Program-made: the position numbers and the translations under genes
The notes under the pieces: generated by a model
Told to the model about the DNA's origin: nothing
Database searches by the model: none
Seen by the model: only the letters and a program-made list of their open reading frames with translations
Assembly (NCBI GenBank): GCA_029866325.1
Contig: JARWZO010000016.1
Span: forward strand, 57,657 to 121,656
DNA from: Fluviicola sp.
GTDB taxonomy: Bacteria; Bacteroidota; Bacteroidia; Flavobacteriales_D; Crocinitomicaceae
Length of the DNA: 64,000 nucleotides
Direction: 5' to 3'
In this document: piece by piece, positions 52,584 through 60,966 of the stretch
Numbering within the stretch: position 1 is the stretch's first letter
Layout of the letters: each line of letters opens with the position of its first letter

Positions 52584-52970
52584 TTACTGTACAAAAACTG
52601 TTTCTTCAGAAGTCGTTTCCTGTTCTACCTTAATGATTCCTTGTCCTACCAAAGGACCGTAAGATGCTTCAATATTCAAAACGGCTACACCTGCCTGACC
52701 CAATTGGTAAACATCATTAAAATTAAATGTTGCCTCACCGGAGTCATTTGTTGTAGATGTTTTATCGAGAATAACATTTTGGTTTCCCTGAGAAGTTGTT
52801 GACTCACCTTTGACGCGAACGGTAGCACCACTCACATAAGAATTGGTGGTATCTAACACGTAAATTTTCGCAATCGTATCTTTCTTTTTCCGACAACCGG
52901 AAGATGAAAACACAACACCGACCGCAACCAAAGCGATCATCATTAGCGGAACTCTGAAAATTGTCTTCAT
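52584..52970 (-). CDS. Small lipoprotein with a carboxypeptidase-regulatory-like domain, copy 1
   Basis: 128 residues with lipobox SSGC (Cys26) followed by a beta-sandwich (AKIYVLDTTNSYVSGATVRVKG, TNDSGEATFNFNDV) of the carboxypeptidase-regulatory-like/CnaB type. These are structural modules of surface lipoproteins. It is related to its neighbour at 53224-53613 (same order: lipobox, 'K-x-x-V' strand, 'x-T-N-x-S-G' turn, ending ETVFV). It ends in its own terminator. Confidence 0.75.
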   Translation of the reverse strand: MKTIFRVPLMMIALVAVGVVFSSSGCRKKKDTIAKIYVLDTTNSYVSGATVRVKGESTTSQGNQNVILDKTSTTNDSGEATFNFNDVYQLGQAGVAVLNIEASYGPLVGQGIIKVEQETTSEETVFVQ

Positions 52971-53168
52971 GACTAATTAGTAACTACTTAAAAAATAATC
53001 CACCACTAGAATTATGTGAGCATATTCGTTGTCGTGGAGGAATACTGTAAACTTACAGCATCCTTTCTTGTTTAACTTGTGCCTTTATGTATTTGAGAGT
53101 CATTCGTTAGCAAAAGCGCTACTGGAATGAACAATCGTTTTATCAAAGGACTTATTTTATTTCTAGAC

Positions 53169-53182
53169 CCCTGTTTACAGGG
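53169..53182. other. Small perfect hairpin downstream of the second lipoprotein gene
   Basis: CCCTGT-TT-ACAGGG stem-loop 42 bases beyond the stop of the gene at 53224; no T run on the minus strand, so only a possible 3' structure. Confidence 0.4.
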
Positions 53183-53223
53183 AAATTGTTGCTATTCAAA
53201 GATTTGACCTTTCGGGCAAATCA

Positions 53224-53613
53224 TCAAGGTGTCAGAAAAACTGTTTCTACCGATGTAATGTGTGCACGACAGCGCACGTCACCAGTACCTTGACTGACAT
53301 TTTTCTTCGCGATGATATCAAAATAACCGGTTGTTTCTCCTTTATCCAATCCATCAAAAAACTCTGCCATATCGAAGTAGGCAAAACCGGAAGAATTCGT
53401 GTTTACCGTATCTACGTATGCAGGTGTAGGAGGATTTGAATTCACATCAGCGATGATGATTACTTTGGCGTTTTCCATCAATTCGTTATTTGACGAACGA
53501 ACAAAGACTTTCAAAACCGATGGGTTTTTATTCTTACATGCACTTATAACAAGCATCATGCCCACCACTGCCAAATAGGTCAGATTTCGTAGTGTTTTAT
53601 TCATATTAACCAT
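53224..53613 (-). CDS. Small lipoprotein with a carboxypeptidase-regulatory-like domain, copy 2
   Basis: 129 residues with lipobox ISAC (Cys26) and a beta-sandwich (LKVFVRSSNNELMENAKVII, TVNTNSSGFAYFDMAEFF) ending VETVFLTP. It shares layout with the lipoprotein at 52584-52970 and is probably an old tandem duplicate. The start may be ATG 53613 or the third-codon-later ATG 53604; both precede the signal peptide. A TATCTTTA box about 10 bases upstream on the minus strand resembles a -7 element. Confidence 0.75.
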   Translation of the reverse strand: MVNMNKTLRNLTYLAVVGMMLVISACKNKNPSVLKVFVRSSNNELMENAKVIIIADVNSNPPTPAYVDTVNTNSSGFAYFDMAEFFDGLDKGETTGYFDIIAKKNVSQGTGDVRCRAHITSVETVFLTP

Positions 53614-53793
53614 TTTCTTTCGTAAAGATAAACTTTTTTACGTTTACAATGTAGTAACCCGCATTTTCGTAATTTCGTGCTGTAAACCAATTTCACACCT
53701 TTAACTTCAATCTGTACCAAAAGGTTACACGCAACGTCAACATTTTGATACTATGACGTAAGAAGTTTAAAAAGGTTGTAGGTAAAACAGTAT

Positions 53794-54822
53794 ATGGTAC
53801 AAGAAAATATAGAGCAGGTTCGGAAAGAAATAGTTGATTTCGCCATTTCCAATGAACAGACACTAGAACAATTTCGTATTCGGTTTCTCGGATCAAAAGG
53901 AATTGTGAAAGATTTATTCGGTGAACTAAAAACAGTTCCCAATGAAGAAAAACGAGCGGTTGGACAGCTACTCAATGAGTTGCGTCAACTAGCTGAAGAA
54001 AAACTGGCTACGGCTAAAGAATCGCTCGAAAATCAGCAAAGCAATGCCTCAGATGTGGATGTTACCCGTCCGGGAGAACCGATTCCGTTTGGTTCACGAC
54101 ATCCGCTTTCGTTGGTGCGCAGTGAAATCATTGCTATTTTCGAACGCATTGGTTATACGGTTTCGGAAGGTCCTGAAATTGAAGATGATTGGCATAATTT
54201 CTCGGCTCTCAATTTCCCGCCTGAACACCCTGCCCGCGATATGCAGGATACATTCTTCATTGAAAAAGGAGAACGCGAAATAGCATTACGTACACATACT
54301 TCTTCGGTGCAGGTGCGTGTGATGGAATCTTCCAAACCGCCTATTCGTACCATTTCACCGGGACGTGTTTACCGCAACGAAGCCATTTCGGCTCGAGCAC
54401 ATTGTTTTTTCCATCAGATCGAAGGATTGTACATTGATAAAAACGTCTCGTTTGCCGATTTGAAACAAACATTGGATTATTTCGCGAAATCACTCTTCGG
54501 AGAAAAAGCACGCATTCGCTTACGCCCTTCGTATTTCCCGTTTACCGAACCAAGTGCAGAAGTAGATGTTTCGTGTACAATTTGCAACGCAAAAGGGTGC
54601 AATGTGTGTAAATACACCGGTTGGCTCGAGATTTTGGGTTGCGGAATGGTGGATCCGAATGTGTTAGCTGCTTCTGGAATTGATCCTGAAGAATACACCG
54701 GTTTTGCCTTCGGTATGGGAATTGAGCGCATTGCACAATTGAAATTTAAAGTCAACGATTTGCGTTTGTACTCTGAAAACGACGTGCGCTTTTTGAAACA
54801 ATTTGACGGCGTTAATTTTTAA
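53794..54822 (+). CDS. pheS: Phenylalanyl-tRNA synthetase alpha subunit
   Basis: 342 residues. N-terminal coiled-coil arm (VRKEIVDFAISNEQTLEQFR, FLGSKGIVKDLF) and the class II catalytic core: GSRHPLSLVRSEII, DNF-type GPEIEDDWHNFSALNFPPEHPARDMQDTFF, motif 2 RTHTSSVQVRVM and motif 3 FGMGIERIAQLKF. It charges tRNA-Phe together with PheT, which is not in the window. The operon continues with ytxJ (3-base gap), glutaminyl cyclase and tadA. Confidence 0.97.
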   Translation: MVQENIEQVRKEIVDFAISNEQTLEQFRIRFLGSKGIVKDLFGELKTVPNEEKRAVGQLLNELRQLAEEKLATAKESLENQQSNASDVDVTRPGEPIPFGSRHPLSLVRSEIIAIFERIGYTVSEGPEIEDDWHNFSALNFPPEHPARDMQDTFFIEKGEREIALRTHTSSVQVRVMESSKPPIRTISPGRVYRNEAISARAHCFFHQIEGLYIDKNVSFADLKQTLDYFAKSLFGEKARIRLRPSYFPFTEPSAEVDVSCTICNAKGCNVCKYTGWLEILGCGMVDPNVLAASGIDPEEYTGFAFGMGIERIAQLKFKVNDLRLYSENDVRFLKQFDGVNF

Positions 54823-54825
54823 GCC

Positions 54826-55191
54826 ATGGGATTTTTCACCAAAAAACCGGCTGTTCTGTTTCCGTGGGTACCACTCACCTCTTCTGAGCAATTAAAGGCG
54901 TTGATCGAACAATCAACTGAAATTCCGGTGCTCTTATTTAAACACAGCACCAGTTGCAGTATTTCAGCATTGGCTAAAAACCGGTTCGAGCAAAAATGGA
55001 ATGCAGCACCAACGGAATGCAATTGTGTTTACCTCGATTTATTGAGTTACCGCGCACTTTCCAATGAAATTGAAACGCTAACCGGAGTGAGACACCAATC
55101 ACCGCAAGCGATTCTAATAAAGAATAAAGAGGTTGTGTATGAAGACTCGCACAACGGTATCAGCACAACAACAATACTTACTTTACTTTAA
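54826..55191 (+). CDS. ytxJ: Bacillithiol-system redox protein YtxJ
   Basis: 121 residues, thioredoxin-like monothiol protein. The family's FKHSTSCSISALAKNRFE motif is present with the active Cys in TSCSIS. It is thought to reduce S-bacillithiolated proteins or act as a bacilliredoxin. Its presence implies that the organism makes bacillithiol; no bshA/bshB/bshC gene is in the window. It lies 3 bases after pheS and 8 bases before the glutaminyl cyclase gene. Confidence 0.85.
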   Translation: MGFFTKKPAVLFPWVPLTSSEQLKALIEQSTEIPVLLFKHSTSCSISALAKNRFEQKWNAAPTECNCVYLDLLSYRALSNEIETLTGVRHQSPQAILIKNKEVVYEDSHNGISTTTILTLL

Positions 55192-55199
55192 TACGTGTT

Positions 55200-56288
55200 A
55201 TGAAACGTTACCTCATCATCGGACTCATTTTGCTCATTATCGGATCCTTCGTATTGGTTCCGCTATTAAGAAACAATACTACCGAAATTGAAAGCGGATT
55301 TCCTGCCAGTTTCAGGTTTGATGGAAACCTTGGGGCAAGCTACGGTGATGCAAGTATTCCGATTGCCTTTGATGTAAATACGGATGATATTAAGACGTTG
55401 GAGCTGATCTACAACGACAGTGTTTTTCAAACCTGGAGATCGCCCAAAAAAGGCGTCATGAGCACGGTGCTTGATGCTGATTATTACGGTGTTGGTGCCC
55501 GAACATTGATTTTGCGCGCCACACTGAAAAATGGCAATGTAGAAGAAGACACTAAAGTAGTGCGCGTGCTTTCGGATATTGCACCAAACTATTTAACAGC
55601 AACAGCGGTTACAACCTATCCACACAATAAGGCCAATTACACGCAAGGATTTGAATTTCACAACGGCGAATTGTGGGAATCGACCGGAAATCCGGGAAAT
55701 ACAGGTGAAAGCGTTGTGGGGAAAATTGATCTGAAAAGCGGACAATTTATAACCGGCAGCAAGAAAAATGCCTTAGACGCCACTTACTTCGGTGAGGGAA
55801 TCACCATTTTCGGTGATGAGTTGTTTCAGCTTACCTGGCAAAATGGAAAGTGTTTTGTGTATGACAAAAACACGATGCAGTTGAAAAAAGATTTCGCGTA
55901 TGTTGGCGAAGGTTGGGGCTTGTGCAACGACGGTAAATCGTTGATCATGTCAGACGGAACCGAACGCATTACGTTCCGTGACCCGAAAACATTCAAAACC
56001 TTGCGCACAATTGAGGTTTATGATAATGTCGATGCGCGACCGAATTTGAATGAGCTTGAATACATCGACGGGAAGATTTATGCAAATCTTTACATGACCA
56101 GTAAAATTATTGTGATTGATCCGAATTCGGGGAAAGTATTGGAAGAAATTGATGCCTCGGGACTAGAAGCCGTTGGAAAAATGGGCGGAGAAGTATTGAA
56201 CGGCATTGCTTACAATCCGGCGACCAAAAAGCTGTATTTGACAGGTAAATACTGGGGTAAAATCATCGAAGTTGCCCTTTCTGAATAA
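55200..56288 (+). CDS. Glutaminyl-peptide cyclotransferase, exported
   Basis: 362 residues. N-terminal membrane anchor/signal (MKRYLIIGLILLIIGSFVLV), an Ig-like region (about 40-125), then a five-bladed beta-propeller of the plant/bacterial type glutaminyl cyclase (YTQGFEFHNGELWESTGNPG, FGEGITIFGDELFQLTWQNG, RPNLNELEYIDGKIYANLYM, GGEVLNGIAYNPATKKLYLTG). It converts N-terminal Gln to pyroglutamate, which protects exported proteins from aminopeptidases. The many signal peptides in this window that end in Ala-Gln, leaving Gln at position 1, suggest a ready set of substrates; this link is inferred. Confidence 0.9.
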   Translation: MKRYLIIGLILLIIGSFVLVPLLRNNTTEIESGFPASFRFDGNLGASYGDASIPIAFDVNTDDIKTLELIYNDSVFQTWRSPKKGVMSTVLDADYYGVGARTLILRATLKNGNVEEDTKVVRVLSDIAPNYLTATAVTTYPHNKANYTQGFEFHNGELWESTGNPGNTGESVVGKIDLKSGQFITGSKKNALDATYFGEGITIFGDELFQLTWQNGKCFVYDKNTMQLKKDFAYVGEGWGLCNDGKSLIMSDGTERITFRDPKTFKTLRTIEVYDNVDARPNLNELEYIDGKIYANLYMTSKIIVIDPNSGKVLEEIDASGLEAVGKMGGEVLNGIAYNPATKKLYLTGKYWGKIIEVALSE

Positions 56289-56300
56289 GATTATTTTGCG

Positions 56301-56744
56301 ATGATTAGCCCGTACAACGATGATTATTTTATGCGTCAGGCCTACCAGGAAGCACTGAAAGCCTACGACTTGGGAGAAATTCCTGTTGGAGCAGTTGTCG
56401 TAGTCAATCAGCAGGTCATTGCACGAGCGCACAACCTTACCGAGCGCTTAACCGATGTTACCGCTCACGCTGAAATGCAAGCCATTACGGCCGCTTCAGA
56501 GTTTCTGGGTGGAAAATACCTCAAAGGTTGCACACTCTACGTAACGCTTGAACCTTGTGTGATGTGTGCCGGAGCGTTGTATTGGTCGCAAATTGACAAG
56601 ATTGTATTTGCTGCGAGGGACGAAAAACGCGGAGCAGGACGCTTCGACAATCAACTTTATCACCCTAAAACCGTAGTACAAAACGGCAATATGGAAGAAG
56701 AATGCCGTGAGTTGATGCAACGGTTTTTTGTAGGGAAGAGATAA
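56301..56744 (+). CDS. tadA: tRNA adenosine deaminase (TadA-like)
   Basis: 147 residues. Zinc motif HAEMQAI (His56, Glu58) and PCVMCAGAL (Cys86, Cys89), plus ARDEKRGAGRF typical of the tRNA-deaminase branch. It edits A34 to inosine in tRNA-Arg(ACG). It is the last gene of the pheS block, 12 bases after the cyclotransferase. A guanine-deaminase-like role cannot be excluded, but YTLEPC and ARDEKRGAG favour TadA. Confidence 0.9.
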   Translation: MISPYNDDYFMRQAYQEALKAYDLGEIPVGAVVVVNQQVIARAHNLTERLTDVTAHAEMQAITAASEFLGGKYLKGCTLYVTLEPCVMCAGALYWSQIDKIVFAARDEKRGAGRFDNQLYHPKTVVQNGNMEEECRELMQRFFVGKR

Positions 56745-57122
56745 TTGAGACTCTCCTAAACGCTTCGGAAGCCCACTTCTTGAAGTGCACCTCTAAGGGC
56801 AATGTCATAACGTTAAGCTTTATATCGTATAAACAAGTTGCGCAATAAATGAAGTCCCATCGGGACGTAATATGATAAAAAAAAGGGACGTAAACCACGT
56901 TTTACCCCACTAGGGGTAAGATATTCTGTCTTTATGGTTGTTGTTTAGTTTCACCCCTACGAGGTGATGGATTATTTTGTAGCCTAGTGTTACCATATTT
57001 CGTCCCTACAGGACGGAAATAGAGATTGTACCACTCATTTATTAATTGGTTGTGCATTAATTCCAGAGCTTAACTTAATTACATTGCTCTAAGGGAAGAA
57101 GTGCCTGCACTTAAGAAACATT
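56745..57122. other. Gene-free interval with hairpin-rich repeats
   Basis: 378 bases holding the 148-bp repeat (56797-56944), short palindromes such as CACCCCTACGAGGTG and CGTCCCTACAGGACG, and an AT-rich tail. No open frame looks coding. Confidence 0.65.
56797..56944. repeat. 148-bp hairpin-rich repeat, copy 1
   Basis: Nearly identical to 63853-64000, with two small length differences that cancel. Within it lie GTCCCATCGGGAC and TACCCCACTAGGGGTA palindromes and the core GCGCAATAAATGAAGTCCC. Confidence 0.85.
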
Positions 57123-58475
57123 CTAGAAAAACTTACTTCTGCGAATCAAGCGATTGACCGGAAACTGAATGCTTCCGTATACCTCGCGCTGCTTCAGCGA
57201 ATCTACCTGAAAGGCAACCGCTGTTCCTTTGTAATTCCATAAACCACTGCAGTTACTTGCTGTGCCCAACTTGGGTGAACGCCCGGAAGAGTAAGCGCTA
57301 ATGGTTGGCGGAGTAATGTTGAGCGTGAGTGGTGGTGAGAACAAGAAATGATATTTGTTGCCTTGTTTGTTGACGATTCCTCTTGCAAACAAACTACTCA
57401 CCAGATTTTTTGATTGATCATTGACTGAGATCAATACTGCAAAGCCCGGAACGGGAACCAAACGTGTGGTTCTGATTTCGGTCATTTCAAATTCTTCGTT
57501 GTAACCTGTTTCTACCACTTCCTCTTCCACCATTTGGGTTCCACCCTGCTGGAAACACAAGTCGCCGTCCCATGCCGCAAAAAACGCATCTGTCGGGAAG
57601 CTCACTTTACGTCCCATTTCGGCTATCCACTGATAAAGCGGATGCTTTTTGTTTTTGCGGAATTCGGTAATATCAAGGTGCAAATCGAGCATTTGGTTGG
57701 TAGAAGCCGAAGCCGCAAATGAACTTCCGTTTTGTTTCATTTTCAGCTTATGGTTCTGCGTGGTTTTGATGTAAGTCTTAAGCTTGAATGAAAGTGAATC
57801 ACTATCGTGGGCAAAAAGACTGTAGTCAACACCGTATTTCTTGAGTTTTTTGTCGTTGCTGAATACCACCAACTTATCGTCTTTAAAGGTTTTCAGTGAT
57901 TGGAATTTCTTCCACGAATCACCCATTTCGCCATGTTTGGCATTGATACAGCGCGAAAGACGGGTCTTTATTTTAGATCCGTGATACACCATCACATAAC
58001 TTTTATCGTAGAAAATATAGAGGTTTTGTTTGGGTAAAAATCGCACTTTCCGCTGCAAAATCGTGGTGTCTGTACTCGGAACAAATTGTTCCAGTTTCAT
58101 CAATCCGTTTTGGATGCGCGAACTGTCTATCACCGACAAAAAAGCACCCCATTCACCCGAACGATCAGCGAAAAAATAGCCTTGTTTTTGTACATCCAAA
58201 CCAAAACTCTTGGCCTGACTCAGCAAAAAATCGGCTGATGCCAAATCGCGGAACGGAATTTTGTGGTAAAACAACATTGGGCTTGTTTCATTGGCAACAT
58301 CCAGCAAGAAAAACCGTCCAAGAATTTCACTTTCGGGCAAACGATCCAACAAGGTGGGTTTGGGTTCAGGAGCAAACAAGCGCGGACGAATAAATAGAAA
58401 CAATGCCAAGCCTGCACAAAGTAGTGCAATCAAGAAGATTTTATTTCCTATTCCTTCGGTCCGTAATGTGCGCAT
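57123..58475 (-). CDS. Membrane-anchored protein of unknown function
   Basis: 450 residues. One N-terminal membrane helix (about 13-31) then a large mixed domain (strands YLYIFYDKSYVMVY, helices FKLKTYIKTTQNHKLKMKQN). It resembles the DUF3352/DUF4836-like family of periplasmic proteins but assignment is weak. It begins right after the larger gene at 58475 (start and stop overlap by one base), so the two are coupled and probably work as a pair. Confidence 0.65.
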   Translation of the reverse strand: MRTLRTEGIGNKIFLIALLCAGLALFLFIRPRLFAPEPKPTLLDRLPESEILGRFFLLDVANETSPMLFYHKIPFRDLASADFLLSQAKSFGLDVQKQGYFFADRSGEWGAFLSVIDSSRIQNGLMKLEQFVPSTDTTILQRKVRFLPKQNLYIFYDKSYVMVYHGSKIKTRLSRCINAKHGEMGDSWKKFQSLKTFKDDKLVVFSNDKKLKKYGVDYSLFAHDSDSLSFKLKTYIKTTQNHKLKMKQNGSSFAASASTNQMLDLHLDITEFRKNKKHPLYQWIAEMGRKVSFPTDAFFAAWDGDLCFQQGGTQMVEEEVVETGYNEEFEMTEIRTTRLVPVPGFAVLISVNDQSKNLVSSLFARGIVNKQGNKYHFLFSPPLTLNITPPTISAYSSGRSPKLGTASNCSGLWNYKGTAVAFQVDSLKQREVYGSIQFPVNRLIRRSKFF

Positions 58476-60373
58476 TATTTCGACAGAATGTAGGCAGAGT
58501 TTACCAAATCCAACAAGTATTTACCAGAGTTTTCGTAGGTTCCTTCAAATTTGTAAGTCAATTCGTAAACCGTTTTCTGACGAGTTGTTTTAGAGGAAGT
58601 CAATTCCAAAACACCTGATTTCCCACGCATTGATTCCAACAATTCATTTTGTTCGGATGAGAACATTTCTTTCGGTAAACGATCCAATACTTCGCCCCAG
58701 TTCAGAAAGGCATACATAGAACCGCTTTTTTTGGCTTTACGTGCTTCACTTGCCGAAAGCGCGTTTCCGCCATAACCGTTTGAGTGATTTTTTGCCAAAT
58801 CTTCATCGTTGGTGAAGATGAACAAACCGTTTTTATTGATGATGTAAAGCGGCAATGAATTCAAGACAGCATCTTCAACCACCCAATAATTACCCATGTT
58901 TTTAAACTGCGATGTCAAACGCGCCATGTGGCCAAGAATCTTATTGGGAATATCGGCACGCTCAGTTGAGAATCCGAGGGTGAAAATAGGCATGTCTTCT
59001 TCGCTCTCTACTTCGCGCTCACCGTATTCGAAGGTTTGCTCGTCATAGAAAAACTCAATGCGGGTTGTTTTCACGCGTTTCACACCGTTGAAGGTTCCGA
59101 ACATACTTCCTTTATAGGTGCTGAAAACCGCATCTGTATTGATGAATTCGTTCATGAGCTCAGCCACCAATACGTTTTGCAGAATGCGTGGATTTTTTTC
59201 CTGCTGCAAAATCGGGATGATGATATCGTAAGCGCGCTCGTAGCCTTTGTTGAGGTCGATATTGTACGTAAAGAACCCTGAATTTGATTTCGGGATGTAT
59301 TTCAACACCTGTTTATCGAATTTGGCTCCGTTGAGTTCCTGGTAGATCGACCCTAATGCTTCGCCGTAGTTGGCTTCTACTTTCATATCGATACTGGCTT
59401 CGTTGAGCATGATATCGCCCAACATCACATTGCCCACATACAATTCTTCCATGTCTTGCAACAATTCCGGAAACATACTGTGTATCGACCACAAACCATT
59501 GGTGTTTCTGAAGTTGCGCGAATTATCGAGGTAAAAAATGGCGTCTGAAGTATGGGTTAGCTGACGGGCAAAATTGGCGTCGGATTTTTTGAGATTGATA
59601 TTCTGCGTGAATAGTTCTTCGCAGATGAGTAATAATTGCTGCTGCGAAAGTTCCATTTCCAAACTATCGCGCAATTCGTAATAGTTTTTCGTAAGGTCAT
59701 CTACATCAGATGCTTCGGGAGTTTCATCACTTTCACCAACAATTACTTCTTCGATTTCTTCACCGTCCTGACCTTCAATTTCCATCTCTTCGATGTCGTC
59801 TGAAAAACCATCGTCCTCAATGATTTCTTCATCGTCGTAATAACCATTGTAGTAATTGTTCCAAGGCATTTCATAACCGCGGGCATACCAGATAGAATCG
59901 GCCATATCCGATAAACGTTCCTGATCGGTGTCTACCCGAATCAACAAGCCAACGTTGCCTTTGATCATCAAATGGTTGAAGTAATTGTTGTAGTATTCCA
60001 CACCGGAAATAGCTCCTTCAATGCGGTCAAAATCGTCGAAAACGCGAAACAACTTGTTCTTATCGGTGATACCGAAGGTAAAACCCGAGATTTCGAATTT
60101 GCTGTTCTTCCCGTAGAAAATATTCATCTTCTGGTTGAAGTCGATCCCTGAATCTTTGAGGGTTTTTCCTTGTGTGGAACCGTCGAATAATTCCGATTGC
60201 AATTCGGCCATGAAGTCGTAAGAAACCAACTCGTCCATCGATACTTTTTGCAGAATGGATATGTTGTTCAAACTGAACACGGTAACGGCATCTTTTGGGA
60301 TGATATCTTCAGATAACTGCCCGAAACCGTGGATGAAACAGGCAAGGAAAATTGCCAAACATGTGGACTTCAT
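58475..60373 (-). CDS. Exported DUF4836-like protein
   Basis: 632 residues. Signal peptide (to about 19, HGFGQ), then IIPKDAVTVFSLNNISILQKV, the hallmark start of Bacteroidota DUF4836-type proteins ('IP-x-D-A-x-x-V'). A very acidic stretch at about 179-226 (DDEEIIEDDGFSDDIEEMEI) separates two halves. The function is unknown; likely periplasmic or outer-membrane associated. The downstream gene overlaps its stop by one base. The upstream 590-base region carries a putative small RNA on the other side. Confidence 0.7.
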   Translation of the reverse strand: MKSTCLAIFLACFIHGFGQLSEDIIPKDAVTVFSLNNISILQKVSMDELVSYDFMAELQSELFDGSTQGKTLKDSGIDFNQKMNIFYGKNSKFEISGFTFGITDKNKLFRVFDDFDRIEGAISGVEYYNNYFNHLMIKGNVGLLIRVDTDQERLSDMADSIWYARGYEMPWNNYYNGYYDDEEIIEDDGFSDDIEEMEIEGQDGEEIEEVIVGESDETPEASDVDDLTKNYYELRDSLEMELSQQQLLLICEELFTQNINLKKSDANFARQLTHTSDAIFYLDNSRNFRNTNGLWSIHSMFPELLQDMEELYVGNVMLGDIMLNEASIDMKVEANYGEALGSIYQELNGAKFDKQVLKYIPKSNSGFFTYNIDLNKGYERAYDIIIPILQQEKNPRILQNVLVAELMNEFINTDAVFSTYKGSMFGTFNGVKRVKTTRIEFFYDEQTFEYGEREVESEEDMPIFTLGFSTERADIPNKILGHMARLTSQFKNMGNYWVVEDAVLNSLPLYIINKNGLFIFTNDEDLAKNHSNGYGGNALSASEARKAKKSGSMYAFLNWGEVLDRLPKEMFSSEQNELLESMRGKSGVLELTSSKTTRQKTVYELTYKFEGTYENSGKYLLDLVNSAYILSK

Positions 60374-60551
60374 AAAACTGTTGTTATTACACTATTACGA
60401 ATGTAAAACCAATTTTCGAACTACCGCTGTGTTTTAGTCTATCAACAGATATTTGGTTGATAACTTGTGTTAATTTTTGCCTGTTTGAGACTCCTACACG
60501 AAATTATCTAACCGAAATTGAAAAAAAAGCGAGGTGAAAAAGAATAATCAC

Positions 60552-60559
60552 TATTTTTG
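60552..60559 (+). promoter_or_regulatory. -7 box of the small RNA candidate
   Basis: TATTTTTG matches TAnnTTTG. No clear TTTG is found 19-21 bases upstream, so the promoter is only half supported. Confidence 0.4.
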
Positions 60560-60565
60560 GCATAA

Positions 60566-60692
60566 TATGTTTAAAAACAAACAAATCAGCACGTATTATC
60601 GTTATCTGTTCCTTCGGATCGGATAAGTGCTGTATGAATATAGGTAATTGGTACCCGGTTCGTCAGCCTTAGGCTGATGGATCGGGTTTTTT
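60566..60692 (+). ncRNA. Candidate small RNA with intrinsic terminator
   Basis: About 125 nt from the putative start (7 bases past the -7 box) to the end of the terminator. An internal stem pairs AGCAC (60588-60592) with GTGCT (60627-60631) and TTATC (60602-60606) with GATAA (60622-60626), capped by a TTCCTTCGGA loop region. A terminator hairpin follows (60653-60692). It matches no RNA class I recognise (not tRNA, tmRNA or SRP-like by eye). Proposed from promoter plus fold plus terminator only. Confidence 0.4.
60653..60692 (+). terminator. Terminator with TCAGCC/GGCTGA stem
   Basis: ACCCGG...TCAGCC-TTA-GGCTGA...CGGGT long stem followed by six T residues. Confidence 0.8.
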
Positions 60693-60752
60693 ATTTGTAC
60701 CCAGTTTAGGTGAAATGATTTCATCAGCTATGGTTGATGACGGGTTTGGCTT

Positions 60753-60916
60753 CCCACAGATGCACAGATTTTGCTCGGCTAATGCTTACGCTGAAGCTTC
60801 AGCAAAGGCGCAACGCACTCGCTAAACACTTCAATGCATAAATAATATGCAACAAGTGTTATCCAATTAGCGCTGTCAGCCTGAGGCTGAAGCGCGATAA
60901 TCTGTGCATCTGTGGG
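60753..60916. repeat. Interspersed element with CCCACAGAT termini, copy C (164 bp)
   Basis: Begins CCCACAGATGCACAGATT and ends AATCTGTGCATCTGTGGG: an exact 18-base terminal inverted repeat. The part GCGCTGTCAGCCTGAGGCTG is shared with copy B. It lies upstream of the phenylalanine hydroxylase gene. Confidence 0.85.
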
Positions 60917-60966
60917 AGAAATAATCCGTGCTTTTAGGATGAAAATTAAGTTAATACCGTTTAGAA

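Larger units (their letters stand above)
60374..60966. other. Gene-free interval with a small RNA candidate and repeat copy C
   Basis: 593 bases. Contains a -7 box at 60552-60559, a structured RNA candidate to 60692, spacer, and repeat copy C (60753-60916). No coding frame is supported. Confidence 0.65.

Noticed and set aside
60566..60692. tRNA, tmRNA or SRP RNA
   Set aside because: No cloverleaf, tag-peptide or SRP GGAAG-type core could be recognised.
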